DNA of 64,000 nucleotides from Posidoniimonas corsicana (lineage in GTDB: Bacteria > Planctomycetota > Planctomycetia > Pirellulales > Lacipirellulaceae), in NCBI RefSeq assembly GCF_007859765.1, contig NZ_SIHJ01000001.1, positions 2,667,311 through 2,731,310 on the forward strand. Reading direction: 5' to 3'. The position numbers and the translations under genes were made by a program. The notes under the pieces are model-generated. The model had not been told where the DNA came from. It worked only from the letters and a program-made list of their open reading frames with translations, and did not search any database. Positions within the stretch are counted from its first letter, which is position 1, and each line of letters opens with the position of its first letter. Shown here one piece after another: positions 19,424 to 27,998 of this stretch.

Positions 19424-20761
19424 CTACTCCGCCACGAGCACCCGCAGTTGATCGATTGATTCTGTCTTGAGAACCACGGAAAGGGATCGACGGTCCGGGC
19501 TTATCCAGATGTAATCGCCATTGCGGTTCGGCGTCGACTCGAGTCCCCTCTCAGGGTGCGCACACTGGAGTGACCACCCGGCGCCGAGAGATTCGTTTGT
19601 GGCGTTCAACCCATCGGAGCTGCAGACCACGCCAAGTATCCTACCGGGGAACGTGATCTTGCCCTCTACGATATGCCTACGCCTTGTGGGCGCGGAGTGG
19701 ACTAGGTAGGTGCTCGCAACCTCACCTGGCTCTAAACGTGCGGCAACGCCATCAAACCGGTTGTGACGACCAGACTCTGTGCAGTTGAGTCTCACGACAC
19801 CGCTGAGCTCTCGGCGGTAGCTTTCCAAGAATACCTTGATGCGGTCATCGTGATCGTACGCGTTGTAGGCCAAGGAAGCCGGGTGTTCGGCCTCATATTC
19901 AGCGCTCTCGCTGCAGACAGGGTCGACTCGGTCCACAACCGATAGCGGCGTTCCCGGACCCGCTGCGGACGCCAATTGCCCCGCTGAGAGACGCAGCGGC
20001 TCAGGCGACCCACCCGGGTAGACCTCGACCCGCCCCTCCGTTACGTGAAGGTGCGAGGCCCCCGACTCGGTTGCCGACACACGGAAACCGGTGCCGATGT
20101 CGACGACCGTGTAGTCCGGAGTTTTGAGTCGAAACCCCGAGGCACTCTCGGGCGTCCGGACGGACACCACGCCATACTCGATCTCCGCGCCGTTACTGGA
20201 CCGTGCGCGAAACCTGGCGGGCCCCTGCACCGAAACCATAGCGCCACTCTCGAAGGTTAGACGTGCGTTCCCCTGCTCAAGCGTCAACCACCCGCGTCCC
20301 AATTGTGAGCCTACTGCGTAGGTCTCGCCGCCCTCCCAACGCGCGTCGTCAACCGCTACAAAGTGTGCGAACGGCAGGGTCAGGCGCCACCCGACGACCC
20401 CTAGGAGAAGCGTCGCGGCGACAGCTAGGGGCTTCCACTGTGAGCGAAACCCGCGGAGGGCCGAACTCCAGCCAGGCGACGGACCTCGCCGAGCAATGTC
20501 GTTCTTCACCCGGCTGGCCCTTTCTTCTCGCGGAGCCGCTCCTTGGGGCGTGACGGACTCTGGCATCTCGAGAGTCCGCACGCCCGTGGCGATCTCAACC
20601 AACGCGTCCGTTGCGACGAAGGCGGCGTAGTCTTCCACGAGTGAGGCGTCGCGGGACAGGAGTTCCGCAAGCTCGCGGCGTCCGTCGTCATCTAAAACGC
20701 CGTCGCACGCCTGCGAGGCACGGACCCGGACCGCAGACCGCATTTCGATTCGATTATCCAT
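19424..20761 (-). CDS. FecR-domain anti-sigma/sensor protein
   Basis: 445 residues. The N-terminal helical part (DGRRELAELLSRDASLVEDY) is cytoplasmic. One membrane helix is at about 112-130 (LAVAATLLLGVVGWRL). The FecR domain follows, with GSQLGRGWLTLEQGNARLTF, ESGAMVSVQGPARFR and FRLKTPDYTVVDIGTGFRV. The last ~150 residues look like a beta-sandwich. The ATG follows the sigma stop without a gap, so the two are translationally coupled. In planctomycetes and verrucomicrobia such pairs control nearby glycan-degradation genes. Here the rhamnosidase lies 68 bp downstream. Confidence 0.85.
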   Translation of the reverse strand: MDNRIEMRSAVRVRASQACDGVLDDDGRRELAELLSRDASLVEDYAAFVATDALVEIATGVRTLEMPESVTPQGAAPREERASRVKNDIARRGPSPGWSSALRGFRSQWKPLAVAATLLLGVVGWRLTLPFAHFVAVDDARWEGGETYAVGSQLGRGWLTLEQGNARLTFESGAMVSVQGPARFRARSSNGAEIEYGVVSVRTPESASGFRLKTPDYTVVDIGTGFRVSATESGASHLHVTEGRVEVYPGGSPEPLRLSAGQLASAAGPGTPLSVVDRVDPVCSESAEYEAEHPASLAYNAYDHDDRIKVFLESYRRELSGVVRLNCTESGRHNRFDGVAARLEPGEVASTYLVHSAPTRRRHIVEGKITFPGRILGVVCSSDGLNATNESLGAGWSLQCAHPERGLESTPNRNGDYIWISPDRRSLSVVLKTESIDQLRVLVAE

Positions 20762-21286
20762 TCAACTTCGCGCGTGGCTGAGTTTCTTTTGGGTGCATTC
20801 GAGCAACTCACTCCGGATGCGGTAGAGCAACGTCGACACGGCCGCAGGCGTTTTGCGGAGGGATTCGGCGAGGGCAGCTACACTGCCGCCGGGCCGGTAC
20901 CGCTGGGTGATCAACTGCCTGTGCCTATCGGGAAGGTACGAGAGGCAGTCTTCCAACGCTACGGACCTATCGTCTAACGAGTCGCCAATGGTGGACGAGT
21001 GGGACGCCACAAGTGCAAGCAGCTCGTCATTAAACAGGTGCTTCTCTCGGCTCCGCTTGCGGCGGTCGGCAAGGACTTCGTAGAACGCGACGCGATACGC
21101 CCATGCGGAAAAGTTGGTTCCCTCTTCGAACTCGCCGGCCTTCTCAAGCATGACGAGGTTCGTTTGCTGCAGTATCTCAGACGCCCTTTCGCGATCGAGC
21201 ACCAGCGATAGCACGTACGCGTACAGCCTCGTCTGCACGGCGATCATCTGCATAACGAACGCGTCGTGGTTTCCGCTTCCCGCCAT
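20762..21286 (-). CDS. ECF-like RNA polymerase sigma factor
   Basis: Start set at ATG 21286 (MAGSGNHDAFVMQMIAVQTR), where the sigma homology begins; a longer frame to 21391 adds a Pro/Arg-rich stretch unlike the family. 174 residues. Region 2 is seen in ASEILQQTNLVMLEKAGEFE and FSAWAYRVAFYEVLADRRKR; region 4 in LPDRHRQLITQRYRPGGSVA and LRKTPAAVSTLLYRIRSELL. The pattern with LQQTNLVMLEK is that of the Rhodopirellula/Verrucomicrobia sigma-70 subgroup. It heads the FecR-rhamnosidase operon. Confidence 0.9.
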   Translation of the reverse strand: MAGSGNHDAFVMQMIAVQTRLYAYVLSLVLDRERASEILQQTNLVMLEKAGEFEEGTNFSAWAYRVAFYEVLADRRKRSREKHLFNDELLALVASHSSTIGDSLDDRSVALEDCLSYLPDRHRQLITQRYRPGGSVAALAESLRKTPAAVSTLLYRIRSELLECTQKKLSHARS

Positions 21287-21542
21287 TTTCCCCTGCGTTC
21301 TTCGGTTTCTCGGGCGTCGGCGCCCCAGCCACGCTGGTGGTCGACAAGGAGGTTCATTCCTAGACTCCACTAGCGAGCCCAAATCTAACACGGATTCTCG
21401 AAACCAAAGAAAAACGGCTTTGTCTTGATATTCGTGTTAGATCGCCTAGCCCACGCGGAGTAGTACTCCAGCGGAGTAGGCGGACGGGCTCCTGACGCCT
21501 CTTCTTGCGGTTTTCTCCTCGAACTACTCAGGGCTGGCGGAC

Positions 21543-22712
21543 ATGGACTCTCTGCAGGCGTGTTTCAGATCGCGGGTTCTTGCCGAACTCGGTACGGAGG
21601 CGTTCGCCAAGCACGGACGCCCCACCCTTTGGTCCTCGCCACAGCGGGGCGGGAAAGCTGGCAGCCAGCGATTCGACGCATTTACGCTGGTCGAGCTGCT
21701 AGTGGTGATCGCTATCATCGGCGTCCTGATCGCTCTGCTCCTCCCCGCCGTCCAGGCTGCGAGAGAATCAGCACGACGCAGCAGCTGCATGAACAACATG
21801 CGTCAGCTCGGGTTGGCGCACATGAACTACGAGTCAACCAACAACCGCCTGGCGCCTGGCAACCAATGGCGAGCCAGCGAGAACAACTCGGCGCCGGGAC
21901 CCCGATTCACTCCCAACGTTGTCTTCCTCATGAGCTACCTGGAAGAGGGGCCGCGGTTCTCACAGTACGACCGTGCGCTCGACTGGGACGACCAGCCGGT
22001 GCCGGTGCTCGAAGCGCTGGGATCGCCGATGCCTACCTACCAGTGCCCCAGCGACCAGGGACAGCGGATGACGGCGACAACCGCCGGCGGCGGCGCTACG
22101 TCGGACCAGTTCGACGACGCCAAGGGCAACTACGGCGTCAACTGGGGGTCGCTGTTCGGTTTCGATCAGTACGACGAGCGGCTTGAGATTGGCGCCGCGG
22201 CTGACGCTCCCATGAGCATCGTTTACAGCTCAGCTACCGAGCGGGAGTCTGGGCCCGGTAGCCGACGCGCGCCCTTTTCTTACAACTTCGGCGCAAAGCT
22301 CTCTCAGATCACAGACGGAACGTCTCACACCTTCCTCATGCTGGAGATGCTCCAAGCCCCGACGGCCCCTGGGGCGGTGGACCGTCGGGGCCGCATCTGG
22401 AACCACCTGCCGGGCTCGTACCACGTTACCGCGTACCTTCCACCAAACGGTCTTACCACGCCCTACCCAGGGCAGGACAAGAACGTGAAGGGGGATCGGG
22501 GGACGTGCGCCGATCAGCCGGACCTTGGATTGCCGTGCAGCCCTACGACGCAAGAACGTCTGATGCACATGGCAGCTCGAAGCAGGCATGCCGGCGGAGT
22601 CGTTGTCAGCATGTGCGACGCGTCGGTGCACTTCGTAGTGGACTCGATCGACCATCCCACCTATCAGCGGCTTGCGGTTCGAGACGACGGCGAGCCATCC
22701 CGACTACCCTAG
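21543..22712 (+). CDS. DUF1559 prepilin-like protein
   Basis: 389 residues from ATG 21543; AGGGCT upstream is a weak ribosome site. A 46-residue leader precedes [20 protein letters not shown], longer than usual for a type III leader, so the real start may lie further in. The DUF1559 signature [20 protein letters not shown] follows. The C-terminal motif is altered: [20 protein letters not shown], with CDAS where H-x9-DG is usual. It is first of four same-strand genes ending in the sulfatase and is divergent from the sigma/FecR/rhamnosidase operon. Confidence 0.85.
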   Translation: MDSLQACFRSRVLAELGTEAFAKHGRPTLWSSPQRGGKAGSQRFDAFTLVELLVVIAIIGVLIALLLPAVQAARESARRSSCMNNMRQLGLAHMNYESTNNRLAPGNQWRASENNSAPGPRFTPNVVFLMSYLEEGPRFSQYDRALDWDDQPVPVLEALGSPMPTYQCPSDQGQRMTATTAGGGATSDQFDDAKGNYGVNWGSLFGFDQYDERLEIGAAADAPMSIVYSSATERESGPGSRRAPFSYNFGAKLSQITDGTSHTFLMLEMLQAPTAPGAVDRRGRIWNHLPGSYHVTAYLPPNGLTTPYPGQDKNVKGDRGTCADQPDLGLPCSPTTQERLMHMAARSRHAGGVVVSMCDASVHFVVDSIDHPTYQRLAVRDDGEPSRLP

Positions 22713-22810
22713 GCGCCGCCGCCAACAGCGTGTGCGCGCAGCAGGGCGCCCGCAGGTGGGCGCACCCAGGCTCTTCTGAGACCGCGTAACAGGACTTAGC
22801 AAGGTACACC

Positions 22811-23926
22811 ATGACCCTCTCCATCTATCGCCCACTCACTGTGCTGTGCACATGCATGCTGCTTGCGCCGGTATCGTCCGCTCAGCCGTTGGTGCTGTTG
22901 TCGGACACTTTCGAAAGGACGACCGGGAACGCGAACCCATCCAACGGGGACACGTTCAGCGACTGGGGCGAGAATGACAACGCCCTCGGCGGAACAATCA
23001 CTCAGAAGTACATCACGACGCCTAGCAGGCCGCCGACCGACGGCGGAGTCGACCAGACAGTGCAGGACACCGACGACCCGGCAAATGGTGAGAACGAGGG
23101 GGTGATTCGGTTTGGAGTGACGGCGGTCGACTACAACCTAGCGACGGACCCGAACGTCCTGGCCGGCGGCGGATTCACGGTCGAGTTCAAGGGGCGCCGG
23201 TCATCCGGAGGATTCTTGTCTTTCTCGCTCGGGACCGACCCCGCCCTGATCGCGTCCACCAGCGGCGGCGCCGCGTTCCTTCCGGTCACGAGCAATGACG
23301 CGGGCGAGCACGCCTACATCTACCAGGGGGGAGACTTCGCCGACCTTCGAATGCAGGTCTTCGAGTTCGGCGGCGACAAGCTCGACCCGCCCGGGAACAT
23401 CGACTTCGTTACCGGCGACGGCGCCGCTGAGTTCACATCGCTCGTCACTGTGCTGGCTCCGGATGGGTTTGATACAGGCGACGAACTCACGGTGAGCGTG
23501 TCGATTGACGGGACCGACGTTGCCGCGGCCACCCACACGGTGAACGTCTTGACCAACTTCGCCGGATATGTGGCTTGGTCGTCGAATTCAGGCGGCGCGT
23601 TCATCGATGATGTAATCATTACCGCGCTGGGCACGGCGACCGGCCTGCCGGGAGACTTCAACGACGACAACCTCGTCGACGCCGCGGACTACACGGTCTG
23701 GCGCGACAACCTCGGGGGCGACTCGTCGGTGCTCAATGGCAATGGGACAGGCGGTGGGACAGTGGTTCAAGCCGACTACGAACTCTGGCGCGACAACTAT
23801 GCCGCCGGCGCCTCGCAGCTTGGTGGCCTCGATGCATCCCAGGTTCCGGAGCCCACCTCGTTGCTGCTCTTCGTCGGGGTTGCCGCCCTCTGTGGCGGTC
23901 CCCGGGCGCTAGGCCGCGGCCCCTGA
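22811..23926 (+). CDS. Secreted dockerin/PEP-CTERM protein
   Basis: 371 residues with a signal peptide (ends VSSAQP, about residue 25). The mature part opens with [20 protein letters not shown] and [12 protein letters not shown], then a beta-sandwich. Dockerin-like repeats occupy about residues 280-335 ([20 protein letters not shown] and [16 protein letters not shown]). The tail [20 protein letters not shown] plus Arg residues is the sorting signal. The opening motif is shared with the next gene (SDSFNR, DWGSNDNALGG), so the two are paralogues, probably glycan-associated surface proteins. Confidence 0.8.
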   Translation: MTLSIYRPLTVLCTCMLLAPVSSAQPLVLLSDTFERTTGNANPSNGDTFSDWGENDNALGGTITQKYITTPSRPPTDGGVDQTVQDTDDPANGENEGVIRFGVTAVDYNLATDPNVLAGGGFTVEFKGRRSSGGFLSFSLGTDPALIASTSGGAAFLPVTSNDAGEHAYIYQGGDFADLRMQVFEFGGDKLDPPGNIDFVTGDGAAEFTSLVTVLAPDGFDTGDELTVSVSIDGTDVAAATHTVNVLTNFAGYVAWSSNSGGAFIDDVIITALGTATGLPGDFNDDNLVDAADYTVWRDNLGGDSSVLNGNGTGGGTVVQADYELWRDNYAAGASQLGGLDASQVPEPTSLLLFVGVAALCGGPRALGRGP

Positions 23927-23978
23927 ATCCTACTCGGCTCTTCTGCACCATGTTCTTCTCTTTGGGAGTCACAGTCTA

Positions 23979-24836
23979 ATGAAGCACCTCATCGCGTTTG
24001 CACTCGTTACGGCGGCGTTCTGGTCTACCGCACCCGACGTCCAGGCAGGAGTTCTCTTCTCCGATTCATTCAACCGGGTGGAAGGGAGCGGCGATCCAAA
24101 CGGCAAGCCCGCGGACCCCAACAACTTCGCCGACTGGGGCTCCAACGACAACGCGCTGGGCGGTTCGAACTCCGCCGCGTGGTTGGTTGGGCCAAGCAGA
24201 GGGGGCGGCGCAAACGCCGTGACAGACGGTGACCTGGCATCGCTCATCGAGGGCGTTGGGCGGACCACCTACGACGCTCTTGCACAGGCCCCCAACGGCT
24301 TCAGCGTCGCTTTTGACTTTGGCAGGTTCGCGCCTGTCAGCGCGGGCGGATCGGGGGGAGGCTTCATCAGCGTCGCGCTCGGTTTTGACCCCACGGTGAA
24401 CGCCTTCGGCTCCGCCGCCAACACGTCAGATTCCGAATTCGCGTTGCTGTTCCAGCAAGGCGTCGGCGGGAACACCGGTAACACACAGTTCTTCGAGGAC
24501 GGGGTGTTCCTCGGAGCAACGGGGAGCGAAGGTCCGGTCGACTACGGCGACCCACTCGCGGAACATTCCGTGCTGTTGACTTTCGTTCCGCAAATGCCGG
24601 GCGCCTACGGTTCAGCAGACACGATCGATGGGGCTGTAAGTATCGACGGTGGGTCCCCCTACTCCTTCTCCGTGCAAGGGGGCCCGAGCTTCGGGACGGT
24701 GAGTTTCAGCAGCAACCAGTTTGTCCACCGGTACATCGACAATCTGGTCATAACAGCCATCCCAGAACCAGCAGCGGCCTTGCTGTCATTGATGGTCGCG
24801 GGAACGTTGGTGGGACAGCGGCGCAGGTCGAGGTAG
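23979..24836 (+). CDS. Secreted PEP-CTERM protein, paralogue of the preceding gene
   Basis: 285 residues. Signal peptide residues 1-23 (ends DVQAG). The mature start FSDSFNRVEGSGDPNG and DWGSNDNALGGSNSAAW parallels the upstream protein but the dockerin repeats are missing. The C-terminus is IPEPAAALLSLMVAGTLVG then QRRRSR, a canonical PEP-CTERM. It lies 52 bp after the paralogue and before the sulfatase, so probably the same transcript. No catalytic motif seen. Confidence 0.8.
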   Translation: MKHLIAFALVTAAFWSTAPDVQAGVLFSDSFNRVEGSGDPNGKPADPNNFADWGSNDNALGGSNSAAWLVGPSRGGGANAVTDGDLASLIEGVGRTTYDALAQAPNGFSVAFDFGRFAPVSAGGSGGGFISVALGFDPTVNAFGSAANTSDSEFALLFQQGVGGNTGNTQFFEDGVFLGATGSEGPVDYGDPLAEHSVLLTFVPQMPGAYGSADTIDGAVSIDGGSPYSFSVQGGPSFGTVSFSSNQFVHRYIDNLVITAIPEPAAALLSLMVAGTLVGQRRRSR

Positions 24837-24860
24837 CCCACACCAGGCCCCCAATAGCGG

Positions 24861-24883
24861 ACCACGCCGGGGTCCGGCGTGGT
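24861..24883 (+). terminator. Strong hairpin between PEP-CTERM and sulfatase genes
   Basis: A perfect 10-bp inverted repeat (ACCACGCCGG and CCGGCGTGGT) with a 3-nt loop, 24 bp after the stop codon. There is no T-run, so it may attenuate or stabilise mRNA rather than fully terminate. Confidence 0.55.
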
Positions 24884-24925
24884 CCTCCCCGGCTTCACTC
24901 TCAACCACATACGTGCTCAACGGCG

Positions 24926-26431
24926 ATGATTCTACGAACCCTGGTTACAGTCTCAGCCGTCTTGGCGGGCGCGGCGGCGATTGCAGCGTCTCCGCCGAAC
25001 ATCGTGTTAATTGTGGCGGACGACCTCGGCTGGAAGGACCTCGCGTGCTATGGAAGTGACTCCTACGAGACGCCACACATTGACCAGCTAGCCTCATCGG
25101 GCGTTCGCTACTCCGATGCCTACGCGACGTGCCCCGTGTGCTCGCCGTCCCGCGCTAGTTTGATGACGGGCAAGAACCCCGCCCGTCTTGGCCTAACGGC
25201 TCACATCGGCGACCCTCAGCCAGAGAACTGGAAGAGAGACACGCCGCTCAAGCCGGCGCCCTACATCGGCAACTTACCGCTGGAGGAAATAACGCTTGCC
25301 GAACGATTGCACGACGCCGGCTACGCGACGCTGCACGCCGGCAAGTGGCACCTGGGCGGGGAGCGTCACTGGCCAGAGTACCAAGGGTTTGACGTGAATA
25401 TTGGCGGGTGGTCCCAGGGTGGGCCTTTTGGCGGGAAGCAGTACTACTCTCCTTACGCGAACCCGAGGCTTTCCGACGGCCCCGAGGGAGAGTATCTCAC
25501 CGACAGACTCGCCAGTGAGGCCGCGCAGTTTATCCATGCTCGTCGCTTCAAGCCGTTCTTCGTATACCTCCCCTTCTACTCCGTCCACGTTCCACTCGTA
25601 GCCCGCAAAGACCTCCTGGAGAAGTATGAGCAGAAGTTTTCCCGATCCGATGCAATCGAGATGGTGCAGACCCTCGACGGCACAGAGAGGGCGAGGCAAG
25701 ACCACGCCGTCTACGCCGCAATGGTGGAGGCCATGGACCAGGCGGTGGGGGTTGTGCTTAACGCGATCCAAGAGGCTGGGGTCGCGGACAACACGATTGT
25801 TGTGTTCACGTCCGACAACGGCGGGCTTGCGACCGGGGACATCGGCATCTCTGCAGAGCAAGGATGGCCGACCACGAACAAGCCCCTCCGCGCGGGCAAG
25901 GGCTGGCTCTACGAGGGTGGCATTCGCGTTCCTCTCATCGTCCGCCCGCCCGGTGAGTCCGTGTCTGGCGCTGTCTCATCACGGGTGGTGACCGGCTGCG
26001 ATCTCTACAGATCGCTTCTAACGCTTGCGGAGCTAGACGTGCCAGAGTCGGAGGGCCTCGACAGTGTGAGCTTTGCCGGGTCCCTAGCGGCGGAGGAGAG
26101 TCAGCGCCCGCCTGCATACTGGCACTACCCCCACTACGGTAATCAGGGGGGACGTCCAGGCGGCGCGATGCGGATGGGAGATTGGAAACTCATCGAGTGG
26201 TTTGGGGAGAACGAGAACGACTCGGACGTTGAGCTGTACAATCTGCGCGACGACATCGGTGAAGCAAACAACCTTGCCGACGAGTGCCCGGATCGGTTGC
26301 AGTCAATGCACACTGCGCTGCGCGAGTGGCGCAAGGAGCTTGGCGCGCGTATGCCGAGCCCCAATAACGTTTCTGTCTCTCCGACGCAGGTTTCGTTGCC
26401 AGACGAAAAGTCAAATAGTGCTCGCCGATAG
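24926..26431 (+). CDS. Secreted fGly-type sulfatase
   Basis: 501 residues, with a signal peptide (residues 1-22) directly followed by PPNIVLIVADDLGWKDLACY, where D32/D33 are metal ligands. The formylglycine site is C72 in CPVCSPSRASLMTG (C-x-P-S-R). GKWHLGG carries the usual Lys/His, and TSDNGG near residue 293 the other Asp/Asn ligands. Length is normal for an S1 sulfatase. It removes sulfate esters from polysaccharides after activation by a formylglycine-generating enzyme. Neighbours (rhamnosidase, FecR/sigma, PEP-CTERM proteins) fit a sulfated glycan degradation locus. Confidence 0.92.
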   Translation: MILRTLVTVSAVLAGAAAIAASPPNIVLIVADDLGWKDLACYGSDSYETPHIDQLASSGVRYSDAYATCPVCSPSRASLMTGKNPARLGLTAHIGDPQPENWKRDTPLKPAPYIGNLPLEEITLAERLHDAGYATLHAGKWHLGGERHWPEYQGFDVNIGGWSQGGPFGGKQYYSPYANPRLSDGPEGEYLTDRLASEAAQFIHARRFKPFFVYLPFYSVHVPLVARKDLLEKYEQKFSRSDAIEMVQTLDGTERARQDHAVYAAMVEAMDQAVGVVLNAIQEAGVADNTIVVFTSDNGGLATGDIGISAEQGWPTTNKPLRAGKGWLYEGGIRVPLIVRPPGESVSGAVSSRVVTGCDLYRSLLTLAELDVPESEGLDSVSFAGSLAAEESQRPPAYWHYPHYGNQGGRPGGAMRMGDWKLIEWFGENENDSDVELYNLRDDIGEANNLADECPDRLQSMHTALREWRKELGARMPSPNNVSVSPTQVSLPDEKSNSARR

Positions 26432-26495
26432 GTGCACTTCGCAGCGAAACACCTACAACGCGCCAGAGCGTAGCCAGCGTGTCGAAGCATACGTG

Positions 26496-26849
26496 CTACA
26501 GCTTCAGGTATATGGCCCGCAGTTCCAGGCTGCGGACCAGCAGGTACGTAGCGCCGATGAACACGGCGCGCCCGCCCCACATGTACCACTCAGGGGCGTC
26601 GCGCGGCATGAACGACTTGACCGAGTGGTCGACCATCATGTGCAGGACGTAGGCCGCCAGGGCGTTGGCGCCGAAGGTACAGAGCACGCCAATCCGCCAG
26701 CCGTACAGGTCGCAGCCGACGTAGAACAGCAGGAATACCGCCAGCGAGAACCCGGCCGCGAACACCTGGTACGAGAGCGTGCCTGACCGCTGGCTCATCA
26801 TCCAGTAGTTCCACGCCCGCAGCTGGTGGCTCTTGCCGATGTCGCCGTC
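26496..26849 (-). pseudogene. C-terminal fragment of a polytopic membrane acyltransferase-like protein
   Basis: About 117 residues (from DGDIGK at 26849 to the stop) form four to five hydrophobic segments: NYWMMSQRSGTLSYQVFAAG, LAVFLLFYVGCDLYGWRIG, NALAAYVLHMMVDHSVKSF and AVFIGATYLLVRSLEL. The pattern resembles the C-terminal end of DUF5009/heparan-glucosaminide acetyltransferase-like proteins common in planctomycetes. The upstream frame turns into Arg/Gly-rich non-protein sequence, and the rest of the gene is absent. A 5'-truncated remnant inside the block bounded by the tRNA-fragment repeats. Confidence 0.55.
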
Positions 26850-27056
26850 CGGGTGGGCGGCGGCACGAAGGGCGGCTCGGCCAGCAGTTGCAGGACTTGT
26901 CCGCTCGCCACCTTCACGCGGGCGGTCGCCTTGAGCTTGCGACTGAGACTGGCCCAACTCGGGACGGTGTGAGGAGAGCTTGCAAAAGGAACCTCCCAAG
27001 CCCCTGCAAATTGCGGACTTAAGTGACGGCCTGCGAAGCGGTGCGTGCTGAGACGC

Positions 27057-27105
27057 AAATAGCCCGGGAGGGACTCGAACCCCCGACCAAGGGATTATGA
27101 GGTCA
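27057..27105 (-). repeat. 49-bp direct repeat, tRNA(CAT) 3' half, copy 2
   Basis: Identical over 49 bp and in the same orientation as 16281-16329. Sequence beyond the repeat differs on both sides. Here too the 5' half of a tRNA is missing. The two copies bound 10.7 kb holding the rhamnosidase/sulfatase locus. Both copies share four bases (TGAC) 5' of the anticodon loop that do not pair as tRNA stem, so they derive from one another rather than each from an intact tRNA. Confidence 0.8.
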
Positions 27106-27329
27106 GGACCATCGCGAGTTGCAATCGCGTCCGAGTATTCCTAAGCACCAGTCGTAGAAGAGTTTACAACGCTACTGCGACTACTCCCTCTCGCGAGTGT
27201 ATTCCTCTTTTTGGCCAGAATTGCGTACTGTGCCGCACGATTCTGTACCGGATTCTTTACCGCCAATAGACCAGAAGACTCTCGCGGTCGCTACTGAACA
27301 GGTGCCCCGCTTCCAACAATTAGGAGCAT
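27106..27329. other. Intergenic, nothing recognised
   Basis: Composition shifts to lower GC here, between the tRNA-fragment repeat and the transposase debris. No gene or hairpin that I can support. Confidence 0.3.
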
Positions 27330-27914
27330 ATGCGACGCCGAGAGAACCCAATGACGCGAAGGCGTACGGGGGGCGCCGCATTCGAACGTAGCCAAGTGAC
27401 CGCGGTCAGGCCCGCGAAGTACGCCGGAGAGCTCAACTGGCCGGCTATCAAGTCACTGCTTTCTATGATCTTCGGACGAGCACTTTACTGGACCCGTCGA
27501 GCCGCGTTGGTTCCACAGGCTTGCCTGGCGGTGGAAGTCGCGGCGATCAGGATAGAAGGTCGCACCACGGCTCCACACAGTCCCAGGCAGAATCTGTACG
27601 TCGACCGAATTGTGGGCTCGGTACGGCGGGAATCCTTGGAGCACGTGATCATACTTGGCGAAGGCCACTTGCGGCGGGTGCTGGCGGACTACTTCGGGTA
27701 CCACAACCCCCACCGCGCCCATCACGGACTCAGCGGCGACGACGCGGCCGCGGTGCTTGAGGCTGTTCGCAAGCAGCGTGGCGCCGCGCCAAGGTCGATC
27801 CGCGCGGGCAACGGGCCAGAGTTCGTCTTGAATTCGCTTGTCTGGTGGTCGTACTTCAGTAACGTGACGCTCGACTTCAGCCGGCCTGGGAAGCCTACTT
27901 GCAACAGTCGTTGA
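27330..27914 (+). pseudogene. Chimeric transposase/integrase remnant
   Basis: Two different integrase-core pieces are joined in one frame. Around residues 81-138, APHSPRQNLYVDRIVGSVRR and HLRRVLADYFGYHNPHRAHH is the C-terminal end of an IS481/IS3-like rve core (usual SP-QNPYVER--GS-RRE). Residues about 147-194, GAAPRSIRAGNGPEFVLNSL and VTLDFSRPGKPTCNS, are the internal D-NGPEF and LDFSRPGKPTDN segment of IS407-type orfB, here in reversed order and ending at the junction. The DNGPEF aspartate is Gly (AGNGPEF). Not functional: debris of at least two insertion sequences. Confidence 0.7.
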
Positions 27915-27998
27915 ACAGCTGCTGTCCGAAAGTCGTGGACTATCGCGCCAGTGGCGTTGCTGCAGGTGGGTGAGGAGTTACCGCAAACCTTCAGCAAA

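Noticed and set aside
27057-27180. Group I intron-split tRNA
   Set aside because: A 5' exon and intron core were looked for upstream on the minus strand; none seen.
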